Shown: positions 13,190 through 25,559 of the stretch, in pieces
How the letters are laid out: each line of letters opens with the position of its first letter
Numbering within the stretch: the stretch's first letter is position 1
Origin: Monosporascus cannonballus
Taxonomy: Eukaryota > Ascomycota > Sordariomycetes > Xylariales
Direction of reading: 5' to 3'
Assembly: GCA_004154925.1 (NCBI GenBank)
Contig: QJNS01000023.1
Span: 310,001 to 374,000 of the forward strand
Length of the DNA stretch: 64,000 nt
Made by a program: the position numbers and the translations under genes
Notes under the pieces: model-generated
The model's database searches: none
Seen by the model: only the letters and a program-made list of their open reading frames with translations
What the model was told of the DNA's origin: nothing

Positions 13190-13640
13190 TAAAAAACGAA
13201 CGTCTTAAATTTAATTACGTAATCCTGCATCCTTATTACCATCCGGTTCCCTATTAATTGGCCGGTTTGGCACGTTTTGCCCTTTTTTAATTAAATTTTT
13301 ACGCCGTACATTTGGCTAATTTTTTCTAGGTATTAGCTGCGTTTTTGCTTTTTTAACCTTAGGGTAAAAAATTAGTTCCGGGTTCGGACGTAACGACCGG
13401 ATATAGGCCCCACCTTGATTTTAGGCCTAATAAAAGGTTTACGGAACCTATAATAGGGCTATACGTATTAATCGTTTACGGCCGCCTCGATTACCTGCTA
13501 GCGGCGTAAGGCTTTAGTTAATTTTCCATCTTTTACCTTTTTTTTATCGCCTTACCTTTATCGGGGCGGGTAACGGCCTTACCGGGGGCGTTTACCTAAT
13601 ATTATGGAAATGCGCGTCGATAATGGACTTTTTATTAAGT
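13190..13640 (-). pseudogene. Decayed basic coding region, unknown product
   Basis: GC-richer than its surroundings. One minus-strand frame gives a basic, Lys/Arg/Ala-rich peptide: NAPGKAVTRPDKGKAIKKR, LKPYAASR, LLLGLKSRWGLYPVVTSEPG, KKLAKCTA and KRAKRAKPAN, with all stops TAA/TAG. Plus-strand frames are also partly open, so strand is not certain. It lies downstream, on the same strand, of the tandem-repeat coding region at 14.24-15.23 kb and may be the C-terminal part of the same gene. Confidence 0.4.
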
Positions 13641-14239
13641 ACGGTACTTATTTATATTCCCTTTATGGTTTATTTGGTTATAATATAAAATTATAATTTA
13701 ATATAAATATTTAAATATTTTTAAGGGTTTTTTAAATAACGCCTTTTTACTTTATTCAGATAAAATATAATATATAGAAAAATAAATAAAATCCTAAAAA
13801 TCCCATAACGTTTAATTTTTTTCTTAAGCTCTCCTGGGTCGATTATAGCCAGTTCCATAATTCTAATATTAATAAGATTTAACTTTAATTTCTTAATAAT
13901 ATATACAAAACGTTTATGTTCCGAAATATATGGCGTTAAAATTAAAATAACTTTTTTTAACCTTAATAAAGCGCTTTTAATTTTTGCCGTTATAAGGCGG
14001 TTATATTAAGGATAAATAAAATTTTTAATATATTATTTATTATTTTTTTCGGTAATTATAAAAAACGTAATTAAATACGTAACCGGTTTATTATCCGTAA
14101 CAAACTTATTTGATTTAATTATTTGGCCTAAATTTTATCCGTTAAACGTAATATAATTTTCTTTAATATCGATATTATTATTATTTTAATCCTTATAATT
14201 TTTATAAAACTAATTATAGGATTATCGAATTTTAACATA

Positions 14240-15230
14240 ATTATCCTTTTATATTCGATTAAAATTATTTTCGGATTTTTCGAAATTGGTTATTATATAA
14301 ATCCGCATATATATATCCGAATCAGATAATAAAAAAGGTGCGATTAATATATTAGCAAAATTAATATTTTATTGGCTACGGCAACTTAATTCTGTATTTT
14401 TAATTAAATTAAATTAATTCCATTTCGAAAAAATTCCGTTAATTATATGTTAAATTTTTTCCGGTTATTTATTATTATCGTTATTAATTATAAAATTTTA
14501 TTAATTACGATAAATCGAACCCAAATTAATAAGATTTAATAAGTTATTTTTAACCAGGTTAAATCGAATCCTTTTTAAAAAACGCCTATTACCTGTACGT
14601 TAAATTTTTTCCGGTTTTTCGTTATCGCCATTATTAATTATAAACTTTTATTAATTATAACGATTTAAACCCGAATTAATAGGATTTGATATGCCGTTAT
14701 TACCTTTACTTTGTTAATTACGGCGAGCTGAAAATCCCGAATTAATAAAAATTAATACGTTATTTTTAGCCAGGTTAAACCGAATTTTTCTTAAGGAATA
14801 CCTATTATCCGTACGTTAAATTTCTCCCGGTTCTTTATTATTACCGTTATTAACTATAAGGTTTCGTTAACCATAACGAATTAAACCCGAATTAATAAAA
14901 TTTGATAAATTACCTTTAATTAGGTTAAACCGAATCTTTTAAGGAACGCCCGTTATTTGTATGTTAAATTTTTTCCGGCTTTTTGTTATTACCGTTATTA
15001 GCCGTAAGCTTTTATTAATTACGATAAATCGAACCCGAATTAATAAGGTTTAATAAATTACCTTTAGTTAAATTAAACCGTCCGCTTTCCGTACGTCTTA
15101 ATAATTCCGAATTAATAAGGTTTAATATGTTACCTTTAGCCAGGTTAAACCAAGTCTTTCTTAAAAAGCGTCCGTTAATTAAGTATTAAACCTTTTTTAC
15201 GGCCTTTTGGTTAACGTAATTCATATTGCA
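14240..15230 (-). pseudogene. Decayed gene with ~50/72-residue tandem repeats
   Basis: Read on the minus strand, the tandem DNA repeat here encodes a repeating peptide. Its units share FGLTWLKV.Y, QILLIRV.FV.VNE.L, LIT.I.KNR.KFN and a variable linker ending in (A/V)(F/P)LKxR. TAA/TAG stops sit where other units keep CAA or TGG. The short unit is about 50 residues. The long unit has about 22 extra residues from a second copy of the LLIR segment. Because both lengths stay close to multiples of three, the repeat was probably maintained as protein. A degenerate further unit (EFFRNGINLI) occurs at about 14.40-14.45 kb. No family was recognised. Confidence 0.5.
14449..15195. repeat. Higher-order tandem repeat, alternating ~150 and ~217 bp units
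   Basis: The anchor GTTAAATTTTTTCCGG (RIP variants allowed) occurs at about 14449, 14599, 14815, 14963 and 15184. The spacings are therefore about 150, 216, 148 and 221 bases. The A-B-A-B order makes a dimeric unit of about 366-369 bases. Long units contain the block CCCGAATTAATA(A/G) twice, about 67 bases apart, which explains their extra length. Units differ mainly by C/T and G/A. Confidence 0.75.
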
Positions 15231-16633
15231 GATTTTATTTTACTAAATATTATTTTTAATTATAACTTATGGACCGAACCGGATTAACTATTTATAAAAT
15301 ATTTATTTTTAGGGCTTTCCGGTTCCCGGTAAAAGGATTTTATTTAAAGGAAATAAATTTTCGATTTACGAAACTTAACTTTTAAAATTTAAATTGTATA
15401 ATATAAAATTTAAAAAATCTTGCCGTATACAAATAAAAGGCGTTATAAATAAAAATAACGGTAATAAAACCTTTTGCAATTTACGGTATTTCGATATTTT
15501 TAATTATTATCGTATTACTTATACGGCAATTATTTAAATAATGTTTTAAAGGTATTTACGCCAGAATATTACGATTTATTATATATTTTCAAGTTCCGTT
15601 ATTAAAAATAACTTTATTAAAATTTATATATATTTTGGAATATTTAATTACAAATGCGGTCTTAATAATTCCTACTTTTAGTAAATTAAAATTTCCTTAA
15701 GCAACCATTAATTTAACCCTTATTAACTTTATTTTTTTATATTTCGGAAAGAAAATAAACATTTTTATCCAATATTTCTTATTATCCAAACGTATTATGC
15801 ATTTAATTTACAAATAGGTCGCAATAATGATTATCGTATAAACCCTTATTTACGGAATATTTTTTCTTATTAAGGACATTCGCCGGCATTCCTTATCAAA
15901 TAATTTTATAATATTATATTTTATTTCGAACTTAATTAACCCTTTTACCAAATTACGTTTTATACGGTTATAATTTTATCGATTATTACTTATCCTTATT
16001 AAGTTACGTTTTATATTATCATAATTCTATTAATTATTACTTATTTTTATATTTAAATTTTTATTTTAATATTTTATCGATATTTCCAAATTTTTTAATA
16101 CTTTCCCGTAAATTCTTACGGCAATTTCTGCTGCTTTTTAGTTTATATTTTAATTAAAACAATTTGCAAATATAATTTTCTATTAAGCCGAGATTACCAA
16201 AATCAAAAACCGTAATAATATTTTACGGGTTATAATATATCCTTAATGTTTTATTAAAACAAAACCGGGTTACGTTTATATTTATTTCTCGAAATTGCCA
16301 TTACGATATCGGTATAAAAAATAACCGATCCCAATTACTTAATAAAAATCGGGCGAAAAGGACTTAAATATATTTATCTTATTAATTCCGAAAATAACTT
16401 TAGTTCGAATTCCGTTAAAATTACAGTAAATAAATATAAAAAATTATTCGTTTTTAAATTCGTACGGCTTATTATAAAGGCCGTTTCGAAAAAAGTTTGG
16501 CTTTGGTAACTTTAAAACAATTTTATTAATGGCCGAAAGGAACGGCATTGCCGGCGTGCTTTTTCTAATTTTGGCTACCTTAAAAAGGAAAAATCATAAC
16601 GCCTGGACCAGGAAGAACGCAAAAAAAAGCGTT
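15231..16633. other. AT-rich stretch with short open pieces
   Basis: No gene could be assigned. The segment 16500-16620 has a GC-richer plus-strand frame (NGRKERHCRRAFSNFGYLKK) that may belong to the relic following it, in another frame. Confidence 0.4.
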
Positions 16634-16980
16634 AGGGAAAATAGGAGGTCTACGTACCGTTAATACGAAAATACTATTTAGTTTTATAACGATAAAATAC
16701 GGAAGGTAAATTTATATTGGAAACTTAAAACTAATTCCCAAAAGGATTACGTAATAAATTATTTCGAATCGTTAAAGGATTACGGTAACCGCAAAATAAA
16801 TTTTCAAATATGGTTTTATTATTCCGAAAAAACTAAATATTTGCGGTTTTTTAACTATAATAAATAATATATATTCGAAAGCGATTACTTAGGCAAAATC
16901 TTAAAAGCTATAAGGAAATAATTTAAACGTAACTTTGGCCGAATTATAATAATTAATAAATATATTAAATAATTTATAAC
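16634..16980 (+). pseudogene. Decayed coding fragment, unknown product
   Basis: The plus-strand frame from AGGGAAAATAGGAGG reads RENRRSTYR, then FYNDKIRKVNLYWKLKTNS, QKDYVINYFESLKDYGN, KINFQIWFYYSEKTKY and ESDYLGKILKAIRK. Stops are TAA/TAG only. It is charged and probably helical, over about 115 codons without frameshift. A preceding Lys/Arg-rich stretch in another frame (16.52-16.63 kb) suggests a lost intron or an indel. No family was recognised. Confidence 0.45.
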
Positions 16981-17304
16981 GATTTATATTAATAATAAAA
17001 TAATATACAATAATAAAGCTTTTATAAAAAAAATTAAGGGAATTATTAGGTATTATATTAATTCTTATAATTTAATTAAATTTTAAGAATTAAATTACTT
17101 TACGGTTACCTAATATTTTCTTTATTACTTTAACTTTTTCGATAACTTATAATTACGAATTAATAATTTATTTATATTTAGCATTATTTTATACTTTTAT
17201 TTTATTTATTTTATTTTTTTTAAAAGGAAAAATAATACGTATTTTGCTTTTAACGTAAACCATAAAATAAAAACTGGTATTAATAAGATAATAAATAACT
17301 GCAT

Positions 17305-17529
17305 TTATAGCTTAATAAAAAAAATAAGGCAAAATAAGCAATAATAACGAATATTACGATACAAAATTCGAAATTTTTGTAAATTCTTAATGGTAAAATC
17401 CCTTTTAATAGTTATTCCAAGGCAAAAATAACAAAAGCCCAAAAAAAATTTATTATTTGTAAAATCAAAATAAGCGTAACCGCCGGATTTAAAAATTTTA
17501 TAAAAAAATCCCAAATTATTTTGGGCCAA
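17305..17529 (-). CDS. Small open frame, hypothetical, doubtful
   Basis: A 74-codon ATG-to-stop minus-strand frame without internal stops, beginning MAQNNLGFFYKIF and ending with a hydrophobic Cys/Phe-rich stretch (YYCLFCLIFFIKL). It retains CA/TG-containing codons (ATG, CAA) in a region where these are rare, which is the only argument that it is more than chance. No promoter, homologue or neighbour supports it. It is more likely a surviving fragment of a decayed gene than a working one. Confidence 0.2.
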   Translation of the reverse strand: MAQNNLGFFYKIFKSGGYAYFDFTNNKFFLGFCYFCLGITIKRDFTIKNLQKFRILYRNIRYYCLFCLIFFIKL

Positions 17530-19682
17530 ACGAATGCTTATATAAATATTATAATATAATCTATATTTTCTTATTAAAAATACCCCTTTATTCCGTAACC
17601 GGTATTTATAAATTGTTATAATTAAAATAATTAATTACATTAATTACATTTTAATAAATTTTCCCATTTTATTATAAAATAAATATTAAATAAAATATAT
17701 TATTATAATTTTACATAAAACCTTTTAATATAACAAATATATTAAAATTTAAAAATTAAAAACTTTTAAAAATTTTTTAAATTAACGTAAATAAAAACGG
17801 GTTAAATAACGGCTGTCGTTTTTATTTACGAAAACGTTTTAATTAATAAAATTGCAAAAACGAAGTTCTTATAATTCAGGACTTTTCCAACCCTTTTTTA
17901 CCCCTTTTCCCTTTTTAACATATTTCCTTTTTTGGGAACAAAAAAGAATTTAATGGAATACTTAAAGTAATTATATTAATTTGTTTTTACCCGAGATTAT
18001 TACTTTTAACTTATTTTATCTGGTTTATTAAGATGGCCCCTTTTTTTTACGTTCCACCCCTTTAACGCGCCGGCGTTTTTTTATCAAAATCGGCGAAATT
18101 ACTATATTTTCAAAACATTATTATAAAATAATTAAAAATGGTAAAAATAAAAAAATATTATAATTAATTTTAAATTTACCAATTATATTTTTAAAAATTA
18201 TATTGGGATTATATAATTACCTATTTATTACGTAACGTATTAAATAACTTAAAAATACAATTTTATATATATTTTTCGTATATATTTTAAAACCGTAATA
18301 TTTTTATATTTACTTATATAATTATATATAAATTATTAAAATTATAAGTTATTATATTTTTTTATATATTTAAAATAAAATAAAATTTATATTTATTTTA
18401 ATTAATTAATTATTAATATAATAAGAAAAATAAGTAAATTTTTAACGAAAAAATATATAGGTTATAATTATAATATTATATATGTTTATAATATTAAAAA
18501 ATATTAATATTTAATTTGAAAATTACAAATTAAGGTATTAATATGTATATAATATTTAAAATAATATATTTTTATTTATTTTTATTATTTAAATATTTAA
18601 ATTTTAAGTTTTAATAAATTTGTTAATAATTTATATAAAATATTATTAAGGTTTTTTTTTCGTATTTAATATTAAATTTTAATATATTAACGTTTAAATT
18701 TTAGTTTGAAATTTTAAGTATAATTTATTATTATAAAAAAGGATTTATTTTAATTTTTAATATGTTTATAAGTATTTTTATTAATTAATTATAAGCATAC
18801 GATTTTATTGATTTTATATGGGAAATAATGGCGCGTTAAGGGGGTAAAACGTAAAGGGGGGGGCCAACTTATATTAATATTTAAATTTTTATTTATAAAT
18901 TTTTTAAAACGGGAAAATAATATAAATTTTTATATTAAAAATTTTTTAAAAAAATATTTCCATTTTTTTTAAAAATATTATTTATTTTAAATATAAAATT
19001 AAAGGAATTTATTTTATTACGATATAACTTATTATTTTATTTATTATTTTATATATTTATTAACTTATTATTTATTATATATTTAATTATGGATTAATAT
19101 AAAATTCGAAATAAGTTAAATAAAATTTTTTTTAAAACCGTTAAAAATATTTTAACAAAATATGATAAAATACGTTTTCGTTATAATTATAATATTTATA
19201 TTTTAATCCGCCGTAATTATCGGCATTATAAATATAACTTTGCTAAAAACCTTTATTTTCCGCTTTCCTTAAAAAATATAATTAATATATTTTCCTAAAT
19301 TATAAAAAGCTTAAGTTAATTATAACGTCTAAGGAAAAATTTATCCTCTGGTAATTAAAAAATCGCCTAAAGATTTTTATTTTACAAAATAAATTTACGG
19401 ACCGAAACGTAATTACTATAAGATTTAATTACGTATATTTTTTAATTAAATAATTTAAAAGGAATTATAATAGGTTATACGGTAATTTAAAATATAATTA
19501 AGTAAAATTATAATTAATTACGGTTATTATAATTAATTTAAAATAAAAAAATAAAATAATATTATTTATTTTTTTTAAAATATATATATATATATATATA
19601 TAAAATATTAAATATGCATAAAATTAAATAATAATTAAAATATAATAAGTATAACTTTTAATTAACGTTCGTAAATATATTA
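17530..19682. other. Almost pure AT sequence
   Basis: The most AT-rich part of the window. No coding frame, and no repeat partner until R4 copy 3. It holds a 20-odd base TA run near 19578-19602. Confidence 0.6.
19578..19602. repeat. TA dinucleotide run
   Basis: An uninterrupted (TA)n tract flanked by A-rich sequence. In RIP-mutated DNA such tracts arise readily and no function is implied. A similar tract lies at 20720-20743. Confidence 0.8.
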
Positions 19683-19815
19683 TGGTTATATTATATTATA
19701 ACGTTAAGGGTATAAAAAATTAACGGAATAATTACGATAATAATAATTAAATTAATATTTATAATTATATTTATATTGGAATTTATTATCCCAAACCGTA
19801 ACATAATAATGTTAT
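19683..19815 (+). repeat. Dispersed repeat R4, copy 3
   Basis: Aligns with 4603-4725 and 6004-6142 from TTATATTATATTATAACG through the TATATTTATATTGGAATTTATT block to CAAACCGTAACATAATAATG. It is the most mutated of the copies: the GGGGCA core of copy 2 has become GGGTATA. It lies about 300 bases upstream of R5 copy A. Confidence 0.55.
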
Positions 19816-20173
19816 AAATTTTAATTATTTAACCTAATTACGTAACATAATTAAATTAATTAATAATAAAAATTATTTTTGCCGTTTTACGTAAATCAAA
19901 ATAATATTATAAGTTTTTTAAGTAATAATAAATATAAGCGGACTTAAAGTTTTAAGTTAAAGGAACATTTTAAGTTTACAAAAAAATATTTATTCGTTAT
20001 TACGGTTATACCTTACATTATTCCGTTATAAGGCAAAAAACTAGCAATTAATTGCATTAATAATAATTAATTAAATATTTAATTATATAAGATTTGTTAC
20101 GGTGGACTATATTATAGCACCCGTTATATCTTAATAGCTTATTGGCTTATAACGCGGCTGGGTTACTGTTAAA

Positions 20174-20189
20174 CCCCGGGTGCCGGGGG
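20174..20189. other. GC-rich perfect hairpin
   Basis: CCCCGG and CCGGGG arms separated by GTG, within AAACCCCGGGTGCCGGGGGC. This is a striking GC island in a region that is otherwise nearly all A/T. The arms lack CA except at their edges and so would be poor RIP targets. It lies just upstream of R5 copy A and could be an element end or merely a surviving island. Confidence 0.45.
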
Positions 20190-20214
20190 CTATAAAGCCC
20201 TACGTTATGGTAGG

Positions 20215-20405
20215 AAATTTTTAATTATGTAAATGTTATACTTATTAAAAAGTAAATATATAGCTTTTAAGGGTATATTGATTAGTAAAAAGCTAAGAAA
20301 CGTTAATCCTACTTATTATAGGTAATCCGCCGATATAGGGCTTTTAGGTTTTAATATTATTACTTAACAAAAAGGGGGAAGGGGCCTTTTTATAACAGTA
20401 AATCA
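20215..20405 (+). repeat. Dispersed repeat R5, copy A
   Basis: Matches 37330-37510 directly and 28425-28605 as reverse complement. Shared landmarks are TTATTAA(A)AAGTA(A)ATATATAG(C/T)TTTTAAG, a middle ACGTTAAT(C/T), TAAT(C)CGCCGATATAGGGCTTTTAGG, ATATTATTA(C/T)TTAA(C/T)AAAAAGGGG, then a purine-rich AAGGGGCCTTTTT end. About 185 bases are shared. It is probably a solo LTR or the end of a larger element. Confidence 0.65.
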
Positions 20406-21534
20406 ACCTTATTATTATTAAACGTAATTAATATAATTATTGCTTAAAATTTATAATATTTTCGTTAATATAAAATACGGTTTAAGTAAGATTATAAAAA
20501 TATATATATATAAGGTATATTTAAGTTTGAACCATATTTTCCAAGTTAAGCCAAATATATAGAAAATTATTATACGATATAATTTGCACGATAAATATTA
20601 TATCCGTAAAACTTTATTTTAAAGCCGATTAATACATAATTGTTAATAAATTTTGATTTTAATAAACCTTATATCCGTTGGCTTTACGGTTCGGCAAAGT
20701 CGAAATATTAAGCTTTACGTAATATATATATATATATATATATTTTTATTCTTTAATTTGGGCTAAGCTAATTACCTGTTAATTAAAATAATATATACGA
20801 AAAACGATTTTAAATAATTTTTAAAAAAATATTAATAAATATTAAGGTTTTAATATTTTATATTTTTTTTAAAAAAAGGAATTTTTATTTAAATTAATAA
20901 TTATTTTAATATTTTATAATTATATATATAAATTTAAATAATATTTTATATAATATTAAAATTATTAAAATAATACCGGCGGAATTTTACAAAATAAAAA
21001 ATTCTTTTTATTACATTATACTGCCGGCAACGCCGTAACAAAGATTTCGCGACCGTCGACCACCCCTATTATCGGTTCGTACAAAATATTTGCAAAACGG
21101 TATGTTATTACTTAGGCGTATTAAATATTTTGATAGCGGATTATATTTACCATATTATATCCGATATTTTTAGTTATAATGCCATATAATCGATAATATT
21201 ATGGGAAATAAATTACGATATTTAAAAAGTAATAAGGAAAATTTAAGGTTTAAACGAAAACATTTTTAAATTAAAAATAAATAAATTAATTTAAATTAAC
21301 GGAAAATAAAGGAGGAATTTTACTTAAATTTAAAGATTATGAAATATAATGCCGATATTATTTTGCGGCCTATATTTCGTAAATTTTTAAATAAAAAATA
21401 TATATATTTAAATTTTATTTTTTAAGTTATTTTATTATAATTAAGTTATTAATATTAATAGGTTTTATTAAAATATTTTCAATATAAAATTACCACAAAT
21501 ATAACGAACATAATAAATATCTTTATGTTAAACC
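20406..21534. other. AT-rich stretch, no supported gene
   Basis: Contains a TA run at 20720-20743 and a short GC-richer piece at 21020-21090. No frame or repeat partner was recognised. Confidence 0.5.
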
Positions 21535-23360
21535 GTAAAATATAGCGGTAAATGCCGGTCCGGTTAAGGCCTAAAAAAGGGATATAATTTTTGGTATTAA
21601 ATATGATAAAAATTAATCCGTAAAAAGGGTTTATCGTTTGCTGCAAAAATAATTATATAAGAAAAAAATATATTAAAAAATTTATTAATAAAAGGCTAAG
21701 TAATAAGGAAATTTATATATGTATTAAAAATAATTAATTTATATTTTTTTAAGTCTAAGATAAAATGGCGTTAATATTTTATCGGGCGGAATAAAATAAG
21801 GTAAAACCTAATGAATTTTTATAAACGTAATATTTCTTAAGGTTAATAAGGAATATCCATAAATAAATAATATTTTACGCCTTAATTACGGAAACCGATA
21901 TATCGTCTGCCAAAATTGCGGATATTACGCCGTTTTATTTTTCCGGGATATTCGTAACGTTATTTAAGGTCCGGCTTCCCGTATATAATAAGGTTTTTCT
22001 ATTAAATATGTATCTTTACAAAAATTAAATCGTTTAATATTATTTTTATTTTAAGTAAAAAATAAATATTATATAATTTTAGGTATTTATATAAATAAAG
22101 ACCCGATATTATTTGCGAAATATGTCCCTTAAAAAAGTAAAATATAAACTATATCCAATTTATTAATTTTTATTTTTAAAAATGCAAATCCTATAGCATA
22201 ATAAAAAAAAGCCTGGAATAAATACGGGTTTCCGCGGTTATATGGGAATTGACGTACGATATTTTACGAACGGAATTTTAGAATTTATATACGGAACTTT
22301 AAAGGTTAAAAAAGTAAGGAAATTATTTTGCGTTTTATAAATAAATAAAGATAATAAGTTATTTGCTTTAATAAATATTAAGAAGAAAATTTGTTAAAAA
22401 ATTAGCCCGTCGAGGTTAACCTTTTAAAAATTTTGAGAAAGCAAATTTTAAGGCCTTTTTAACGTAATAAATATTTAGTATAAAAATAATATTAAGTATT
22501 TTGAAATAAAGCGTAATATAACGAAAATATTATAAATAAAATAGTTTTGAAATAAAATTAAGGTATTTTAAAAGGTTACGGATTTTATATTTTTTAATAA
22601 TATAATTATTATAATTAAATAATATTATATATCGATTATAAATTACTAAGTTAGAAAATTTGTGCTTAAAATATATTTATTCGTTTTTACTTCCGAAATA
22701 AATCCCGATTTATAAATTATAAAACGTTTAAAAAATATTTGTTATCGAAACGGAAATATTTATTTTTATAATTAACAATTAATATACAAATTTATATATA
22801 AGGCCAGGTAATATCTTAATATACCAGTAAGTAAATAAGCGAAAGTTTTTGGTACCGCGGTTATTAACGTTAATTTAGCCGGATTTCCGTTTTTGCTTAA
22901 TGTATATAAAAAATTGGTAATTAAAGAAATTCCTTTAACGTTATAAGGCTGGAAAACGCGTAATATAATTAATGGATTTATTGTTCCTAAATAATATATG
23001 TTAAAATGCGGTTTTTTACGATCGAAAATAATTTTTTTAGGCCTTTTGCAAAGGAGTAAATTATGCCTAGTTGGTAACGTAAGGCTTATTACGGAAAGTT
23101 ATTAGCGGAAATTAAGGGGATAACGTTTATGTATTTCTTGGCAGCTCCTTACGCCTTTCTGGACTTTTATCTTCGAGATGCCCAGATTTTAAATCAGTTA
23201 TAAATAACGGCCTAATACCGGAAATTAGCGCGTTATCGGCGCTAGCTTTAACGTCCTTTTTGTTACCTAAATAATATTTTTTTAACCGAATAATTACGTA
23301 ATAATTAGTCCAATTAAAATCCCGATAATTAAAGCTTTTAGCTTTATACTTAAAATTGCG
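21535..23360 (-). pseudogene. Long RIP-inactivated gene, unknown family
   Basis: Starting at 23360 and reading down, a minus-strand frame gives FNWTNYYVIIRLKKYYLG, ASADNALISGIRPLFITD and GHLEDKSPERRKELPRN. After one shift of frame near 23.1 kb, a second frame runs to about 21535. It includes RHNLLLCKRPKKIIFDRKKP, YYLGTINPLIILRVFQP, ISLITNFLYTLSKNGNP, a stretch of 95-odd codons without any stop, then TLLYTGSRTLNNVTNIPEK and NGVISAILADDISVSVIKA. All stops can be mutated Gln or Trp. The frame shift may be an intron or an indel. No family was recognised and composition is that of a globular protein. Confidence 0.55.
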
Positions 23361-24179
23361 AAAATAAATAACTTTTTATCTTTATTATTTGTTATACCAT
23401 AAAGCGTAGTAATAATCGTAATAAGTATAAAGATCGTATTAATTACGGTTTGAATAACCGTAAGATTTGTAAAGGTAAATTCCTTATTCGGTATTGTACC
23501 CGTAAGGGATATAATATTTAAATATCTTATTTTTATATAGGGATTTATATAATAATACTTTTTAAAATTATTAATAAAATAAATATATTATAAGATACCT
23601 GGAAAATAGTTTTAGTTATTACGAAATTCTGAATTTATAGTTAAAGGGATAAATTACTTATATTTATATTGCTTATGGTTTGGGAAAATGCCGGCCTTAT
23701 TAAGCAAATTTCTAGTAAGTACCGATATTAGGTAAAAACGGGAGTTATAATTGTTAAGAACCTAATTACGTAAACTTTATTTTTGCAATTAAGTTAAGAT
23801 ATATAATTTAATACTTATTATATAAATATTATTATCGATATATTAATTATATTTCTTTTGGTTAATTTGATATAAGTTAAAATATAAAAAGTATTAAGTT
23901 AAATCGTTTACTTTATTTAGCCGTAAATACTAAGAATATTTACGTTTATTCGGTCGCCGAAGTTATTAATATTTTATATAAATTAAGAAAAATAAATTTA
24001 TTTAAATTAACGTTTTTTTTAAGGAAAAAAAATAAAAAAAGAAAAATATTAAACTTTTAATTTGATATAGCTTACCCCTAAGCCCTTAATAATATCGGCT
24101 TATAAAGTATATCTAAATCCTTTTCGGAAAACTTTTTAATTAAAGTTTTAAAATTGCAAAACTTTTTTTTCATTTATTT
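23361..24179. other. AT-rich spacer
   Basis: A few GC-richer pieces at 23390-23500 and 23620-23720, but no frame long enough to support a gene. Confidence 0.4.
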
Positions 24180-24515
24180 AGATATGTTAAAGGTGCCGTG
24201 CCAGCTATTTAGCCTAGTTATTCCACCAAATTTAAGCGTACCGCCTTTAACACTTATTAACCTATATTAAATAACGTTAAATCCGTTAACGCCTTTCGAC
24301 GTCTGTTTGCAATAGGGATTTACGGCTTTAACAAAAGCTTATAATTATTATGGCAAAACGGAACGTTATTATCTTAACGCTTATTATTAATATTACTTAT
24401 ATAGAAAAATATTATTTAAATTATGTCGTATAAGGTAATAAAGCAAGGGCCAGGAAATAAATACGCTTTTTATTAGCCGTATGCTTTGTTTTAATAAAGA
24501 TAAGTATTTAAATAA
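24180..24515 (+). pseudogene. Decayed coding fragment, unknown product
   Basis: The plus-strand frame reads LKVPCQLFSLVIPPNLSVPP, then LNPLTPFDVCLQ, GFTALTKAYNYYGKTERYY and YRKILFKLCRIR, then an SKGQEINTLF segment. It retains Cys and Gln codons that RIP would have destroyed if targeted more heavily. The few stops are TAA/TAG. No family was recognised. Confidence 0.45.
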
Positions 24516-25559
24516 TCTTTAAATTTTTAAGGCGTTAATTATTTCCCCGTTTTAATAATTTTTTTTTAAATAAACGAAATATATAACTAATATTTAATTT
24601 ATTTATCTTTTAAAATATAACGGCAAAAATATATATTTATTTTTAATGTTACGTTTAATAATATTATTTTTAATAATAAAAATTCCCGGTTAATCGAATA
24701 CGTATAAAAGTATCGTCGAAGATCTTATATCTTTAAAATAAATGCATTTTGAAATTTTGCCAAAAAAAAAGGCAATAAGGTATAATAAATTTATGATTAA
24801 TAAAGAAAATATGCTAATAATAAAAAATGCCTGAATTAGGCTTTTATAAATTATTAAGTTTTTCCGTTAATATATTATTTAAAAAATTAAAATAAATTTA
24901 TTAATAGAAAAAATCCGGAAATACGATAAATAAACGAAATAACATAATATTATAACGTCCGAAATATAAGGGATATTTTTATTATTTAAGCAAAAAATTA
25001 TTTCGAATATATTATTAAATAAATAATAATAAGATATAATTAAATATTTTTAACAATAATATATATAAAATAATTTAATTATTTATATGTTATTATTAAT
25101 AGCAATTTTGGTAATTACCCTTAAATTATATAAAATAATTATTATTCGGTTTTATTCGGGCTTGCATAATATATATTGATTATTTAAACTAAATAAACTT
25201 TTAATTTGGGAAAATAACATTTTTTTAAAAAAACCATAACCTAAATATTTACCTTATTAACTTATATTTATTATGTTAATTATTTATTAAGTTTTAAGTA
25301 GCGACGACGAGCCAATTTAAGGTATTTTTATTTTTTTCTAATACGTCAATTACCTTCTTTTAATTTTCGAAACCTTTACGGATACCGAAAATACAATATT
25401 TAAATAGTATTTTTTTAATAAGATATTAATTAGAAAAATAAAATTAATCGAAAATATTAATAATATAACGTAACGTATAACCTTTAAAATTTCGTTACAT
25501 TTCGGGCCTGGTTCGAACTTTCTGTAAATCGTATTAAAATTTTATATTTATAACCGGAC
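24516..25559. other. AT-rich spacer
   Basis: No frame or repeat could be supported. Confidence 0.45.

Noticed and set aside
20720..20743. TA run as a replication origin or promoter
   Set aside because: TA tracts are an expected by-product of RIP; nothing else supports function.
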